From Terrimonas ginsenosidimutans (GTDB taxonomy: Bacteria > Bacteroidota > Bacteroidia > Chitinophagales > Chitinophagaceae), in the NCBI RefSeq assembly GCF_022012415.1, contig NZ_JAKLTR010000016.1:94965-158964 (forward strand): 64,000 bases of DNA. Reading direction: 5' to 3'. Each line of letters starts with the position of its first letter. Positions within the stretch are counted from its first letter, which is position 1. Below are positions 60,763-64,000 of the stretch, in pieces. Position numbers and translations under genes: made by a program. Under the pieces are notes generated by a model, which had not been told where the DNA came from, did no database searches, and worked only from the letters and a program-made list of their open reading frames with translations.

Positions 60763-61221
60763 TTATGCCACTGAGTCGCGGAGCATTTTGATCTTATCAT
60801 GTGCCGCCTTGATCTCTACCGCCTGTTGAGCTACCAGGGTTGCTGCGCTGCCGATCAATTTTCCTTCTTTGATCGCTGTTTCGTACGCTTTCTTGATCGC
60901 GTCTTCACCGCGTTCTGCTTCCGCAAGAATACTTTTGCGATCGTTTCCGCCGAAAAGCGATTTGATATCGATCCATGCGCGATGCATGGTGCCTGCAAAA
61001 CTGTTATCTGTTTCTGGCTCACCACCGCCGGACGCAACTGCTGCGGTAAGTTCCTGTGAGAACTTGCGGCTCTGTGTTGCATATTCCTGGAAAACTGCTT
61101 TAAGGTCTATATTTTCGTCTTTGATATCTGCCATTGCTTTTTCAAATCCGGCAATACGATCGTTGTTGATCTCAATGAGGTCATTGAGCACACTGTTTTT
61201 TGTTTCTGTCATTGTAGCCAT
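60763..61221 (-). CDS. PA2169/DUF2383-type four-helix protein
   Basis: 152 codons from ATG 61221. The helical order NSVLNDLIEINNDRIAGFEK, LKAVFQEYATQSRKFSQELT, GTMHRAWIDIKSLFGGNDR and ILAEAERGEDAIKKAYETAI is that of the DUF2383 family, ferritin-like four-helix bundles of unknown function, often stress-related in Bacteroidota. It is separated by 21 bases from the FAD/NAD(P)-binding gene on the same strand, so co-transcription is likely. Confidence 0.9.
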   Translation of the reverse strand: MATMTETKNSVLNDLIEINNDRIAGFEKAMADIKDENIDLKAVFQEYATQSRKFSQELTAAVASGGGEPETDNSFAGTMHRAWIDIKSLFGGNDRKSILAEAERGEDAIKKAYETAIKEGKLIGSAATLVAQQAVEIKAAHDKIKMLRDSVA

Positions 61222-61242
61222 AAAAAAATGATTTTGTATGTA

Positions 61243-62988
61243 TCAAGAGGCAAGTAGCATGCCACCATGTTTTTTCATCTCCGCTACTATAAGATCTGAT
61301 GCTTTATCACAGAAATCCAGACCTGAATAATCCGGGTTGTAGCCACCCATAAAAGGCACAGCCATCATAAAGATGCGGTCGCTCGGTTCGCCCTTTTCAC
61401 TGATCACCTGGAAGGCATCATTAATAGCGATACCTGCAAGGGATAAAAAGCAGCAGGTCTTTTGTGGCTGAATTTTTTTATGACCCTGTTCGTATAATGC
61501 GAAGCCTGCCTCGGGATCCCTGAACCTCACTTTGGCCCCCGAAACGATCTGGTCTTTTACGAGGCTCGGAAACGGTAATTCCTCCCGGGAAAGATGCGGT
61601 TGTCCAATGCTGTCAACGAAGTAATCAAACGACTTTTCGATACGTTCATCGTTCAATTGATAAACGATCGTTGCGCCTCCTTCTGAACGCGGGATCACTT
61701 CACTGTCATCACCTACGCTGATAAGTTCGAGCAGCCCCGCATTATGTAATGCAAGCATTTCTTCAACGGAGCTTTGAGGTATATAGGCGATCACGATCGA
61801 TATAAGCGGGAGCAGGGTTTTATGCAGCCGCTGCATGTCTTCTCCCGAAAAGTATTTTGCGGGATAGTTCATTGTGAAGCTTAAAGAGCCGAGCATTTCC
61901 TTCCAGTGAATGGATTTTTTTTGCCGGATCGATTCCTCTGCTTCGTCGTATTCTTTTTTCAGTAGTTCAAACGGGGGCATATTTTCCCGGTAGTTCATCA
62001 CATATTCCACAAAGTCTTCCATACTCATGTGTTCTATTTTTTTATAGAACGATGGATTGGCTTCAACGAGTGGTTGTTTAAAATTTCTTTCAAATACCTC
62101 GTCAAGCGGAAGAAATCCATTGTTTGCTTCGCGGATGAGATCAACCTGATCTTCCGTCAGTGTATTGCCTCGATGGAGTTGTGAATCTTCCAGGTGGAAC
62201 CTGACGGCCGGAAGCAAACCGGAGCGGGAAAATAGAGTGATACGAAAACCGTTGTATTCGGGTTCTGGTGTATATGTACAGTTCTTTCTATCACGTGTAT
62301 AATGAAACGCGCCATTTGCTCTTGCCAGGGTACGTATGGCATCGATCGCAGTCAATGACGATCCGCGAATGGCAACCGGTTTGCCAGTCAGCCCGCGCAG
62401 TTTGGCGGGAGGATAGGGGGAGTCAAAATAACCGGGTACTTTCCCTTCATGACTAACAGGCCAGTAATGCCCCGAACAAATAACGACCTTATCAAATGTC
62501 AACCAGCCATCGTGATCAAGCTGTATGCTGACGCGTCCTGAAATCTGTTCGTCACGTATGTCGGTTACATTGACACCTGTATGTGTATTCACTTCTATTC
62601 CTTTTTGACGGCCCTGCTCCAGCCATTCTTCAAATTGCGCAGACAGGTAATGGCCAAACAGTAATCGCGGTAACACTTTATATTCATGAAATCTGGCCGG
62701 ATCGATGTCGAACTGCTTCAGCCATTCATGGTCCTGCTGTTTGACCCAGGCTTCAAGCGATTCCCGGAGATCAGGGATCTCATTCCCGGAAACATTGGTG
62801 ATGTGTTCGTAGTCTGCCCCTTCTTCACTGTAAGGCATTCCCATTCCAAGTGTCTGCTTTCGTTCGAAAACATGAACAGCAATGGAGAGTGTTGACTGTT
62901 GAACCAACTTTTTTAACATATACAGCGCGCTTGGCCCGCCGCCAATGAGTGCTATGTTCAGAATACGGCTGGTGGAATTATGGCTCAT
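61243..62988 (-). CDS. FAD/NAD(P)-binding protein (NAD_binding_9 type)
   Basis: 581 codons. Residues 10-30 (LNIALIGGGPSALYMLKKL) form a Rossmann FAD site; GMGMPYSEEGADYEHITNVS and VVICSGHYWP follow, with a second dinucleotide region GLTGKPVAIRGSSLTAIDAI. This is the FAD-NAD(P)-binding family, whose reactions are mostly unknown. It is cytoplasmic and probably in one unit with the DUF2383 gene and, 34 bases upstream, the response regulator. The conserved C-terminal VPFMGGYNPDYSGLDFC is present, so it is complete. Confidence 0.88.
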   Translation of the reverse strand: MSHNSTSRILNIALIGGGPSALYMLKKLVQQSTLSIAVHVFERKQTLGMGMPYSEEGADYEHITNVSGNEIPDLRESLEAWVKQQDHEWLKQFDIDPARFHEYKVLPRLLFGHYLSAQFEEWLEQGRQKGIEVNTHTGVNVTDIRDEQISGRVSIQLDHDGWLTFDKVVICSGHYWPVSHEGKVPGYFDSPYPPAKLRGLTGKPVAIRGSSLTAIDAIRTLARANGAFHYTRDRKNCTYTPEPEYNGFRITLFSRSGLLPAVRFHLEDSQLHRGNTLTEDQVDLIREANNGFLPLDEVFERNFKQPLVEANPSFYKKIEHMSMEDFVEYVMNYRENMPPFELLKKEYDEAEESIRQKKSIHWKEMLGSLSFTMNYPAKYFSGEDMQRLHKTLLPLISIVIAYIPQSSVEEMLALHNAGLLELISVGDDSEVIPRSEGGATIVYQLNDERIEKSFDYFVDSIGQPHLSREELPFPSLVKDQIVSGAKVRFRDPEAGFALYEQGHKKIQPQKTCCFLSLAGIAINDAFQVISEKGEPSDRIFMMAVPFMGGYNPDYSGLDFCDKASDLIVAEMKKHGGMLLAS

Positions 62989-63022
62989 CGTTTAAAATGC
63001 TTTGCGTATCTCCCGCAGATTT

Positions 63023-63478
63023 CTATATAATATTGTTGGAATTTTGATGCGTGATCATCTTTATACCTTCCCTGGATCTGGCAGATCTGGTTCGGTGTTG
63101 TGAATGATCTGGCAGTGTTCGGGCGATGAATTGCTTAAGCATGCTGTCGAATGCTGCGCCGTCATAAGGCTTGTGCAAGACCGCGTCGGCTTTGCAGGCA
63201 GCTGCAACCTGATGGATATTGTCATTCCCCGAGAACAGGACTACGGGAATATGCTGAGTGCAATCAGACGTTTTCAATAGCTGACAAAGGGTGCCGCCAT
63301 CCACTCCCTGCATACTGATATCCATAAGGATCAGGCCGGGCTGCAACCTGATCACATTGTCAAGTAAATGTGCAGCATTTAAACTTGTAGATACTTCATA
63401 TCCTGCGCGGGACAGTTTTGCTTTTAAGAGAATAAGCACGTCCACTTCATCATCCACTAATAATATCTGGGTTTGCAT
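63023..63478 (-). CDS. Single-domain response regulator
   Basis: 151 codons. Receiver domain with acidic pocket Asp9/Asp10, phosphoacceptor Asp53 (LILMDIS), switch Ser83 (LFSGND) and Lys103 (LHKPYD). The tail of about 35 residues (after RTLPDHSQHRTRSARSREG) has no output domain, so it may act by protein contact in a phosphorelay. It is followed by the FAD/NAD(P) gene. 63479-63937 shows no supportable gene; a minus-strand frame at 63546-63803 exists but has no recognisable features. Confidence 0.92.
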   Translation of the reverse strand: MQTQILLVDDEVDVLILLKAKLSRAGYEVSTSLNAAHLLDNVIRLQPGLILMDISMQGVDGGTLCQLLKTSDCTQHIPVVLFSGNDNIHQVAAACKADAVLHKPYDGAAFDSMLKQFIARTLPDHSQHRTRSARSREGIKMITHQNSNNII

Positions 63479-63937
63479 GTCAGCTATACTTTAAAATTGC
63501 CTGTACGGATCATGGTATTAATTTATCAACAACTCCGCCAGTTATTCAACACTTCGTGTTACCGGCAAAAATCACATAACCTTGTAAGGGCCGGTCCCTG
63601 AAAAAATGATGATTGTGTTTAAAAGAAAAGGCGGCGAGGCTGAATGGGCCGGCGGTTCGCTTTAAAAACGTTACATGAACAGGGAGAGATGAGGAAATGT
63701 GTTCCATAAGGGGTGCCCGTATGGGAAAAAACATACGCTGACCGAAAGTTTCCGGCTGGAGAAGCGTAGCCTTATGTTCAATGGCTGTTAGCAATTGATG
63801 CATTGACAGACTGCTGATCCGGCAAGTCTGAAAGACGGGAAAGAATAAGGAAATGCTCCCTAGTGACGCTAATTGGTACCCAAATTTTTCGCCGGGCTGC
63901 TTCCTTCAGATAGTTTAAGTTCCTCCGAAGGAGCGCG

Positions 63938-64000
63938 GCGGACGCGGCGATACGCGGCGGACGCAGCGAAAACAGCCATAGGACGTCTTGTATTTTCGCC
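63938..64000. repeat. Left part of a palindromic element like D (cut by the window end)
   Basis: From 63938 the sequence matches 39253-39315 with few differences: units GCGGCGGACGCGGCGATACG, then the loop CAGCCATAGGACGTCTTGTA and the first bases of the right arm. The loop differs at two positions from element D. The right half lies outside the window. Confidence 0.85.

Noticed and set aside
63546..63803. 85-codon minus-strand frame before the window end
   Set aside because: No recognisable motif, signal or partner; codon use not convincing.

Overview
The window comes from a Bacteroidota chromosome, most likely a Chitinophagaceae-type soil or plant-associated member. Evidence: a SusC/SusD pair, proteins ending in Por/type IX secretion (T9SS) sorting domains, periplasmic glycoside hydrolases and CE1-like esterases, an ECF sigma/membrane-protein pair, and integrase remnants of the Bacteroidota tyrosine-recombinase type. 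No organism name can be proved from the sequence alone.

Layout. (1) 1-6.3 kb is intact core: the 3' end of a GH88-type unsaturated glycuronyl hydrolase, a penicillin-acylase-family Ntn hydrolase and a GH2 beta-galactosidase, separated by long, nearly perfect palindromes. (2) A tRNA-Leu(CAG) at 6340-6421 is the left border of an integrated region. The last 18 bases of the tRNA plus 3 more are repeated at 23958-23978, so 6.42-23.98 kb looks like an island bracketed by att sites. Each att copy is followed by the same truncated, frameshifted integrase N-terminus. The island carries a 2791-codon T9SS-exported giant built from TIG domains and three seven-repeat FG-GAP blocks, a frameshifted ECF sigma gene with its membrane partner, decayed polymorphic-toxin tips with immunity genes, an XRE/SymE pair and a dead CHC2 primase. 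(3) 24-39.4 kb is a patchwork of relics and defence-like genes: helically phased short repeats, a second T9SS propeller protein, a radC relic interrupted twice by CCCGGG palindromes, XRE plus AbiTii, a frameshifted membrane protein, a DUF5131 gene, a DUF1778/GNAT toxin-antitoxin locus with a frameshifted toxin, a GNAT-like gene overlapping a 58-codon gene, and a broken AAA ATPase. (4) 39.4-64 kb returns to intact core: serine hydrolase, pirin, SDR/HxlR divergent pair, metallopeptidase-like protein, class V aminotransferase, Maa-type acetyltransferase, alpha/beta hydrolase, tandem CE1-like esterases upstream of SusC/SusD, a Crp-type regulator, isochorismatase plus pirin-like cupin, DUF2383, an FAD/NAD(P)-binding protein and a response regulator.

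How it fits together: the core genes suit extracellular polysaccharide and ester scavenging (GH88, GH2, esterases, SusCD). Reading-frame breaks are concentrated between 6.5 and 39 kb and none was noticed in the core genes, so they look like genuine decay of mobile and conflict genes rather than a global sequencing problem. The most unusual non-coding signal is a set of long intergenic palindromes whose arms are themselves made of about 9-bp degenerate tandem units (334-448, 2884-2995, 6153-6248, 39174-39394, about 48435-48597, 58607-58810, and a cut copy at the window end).
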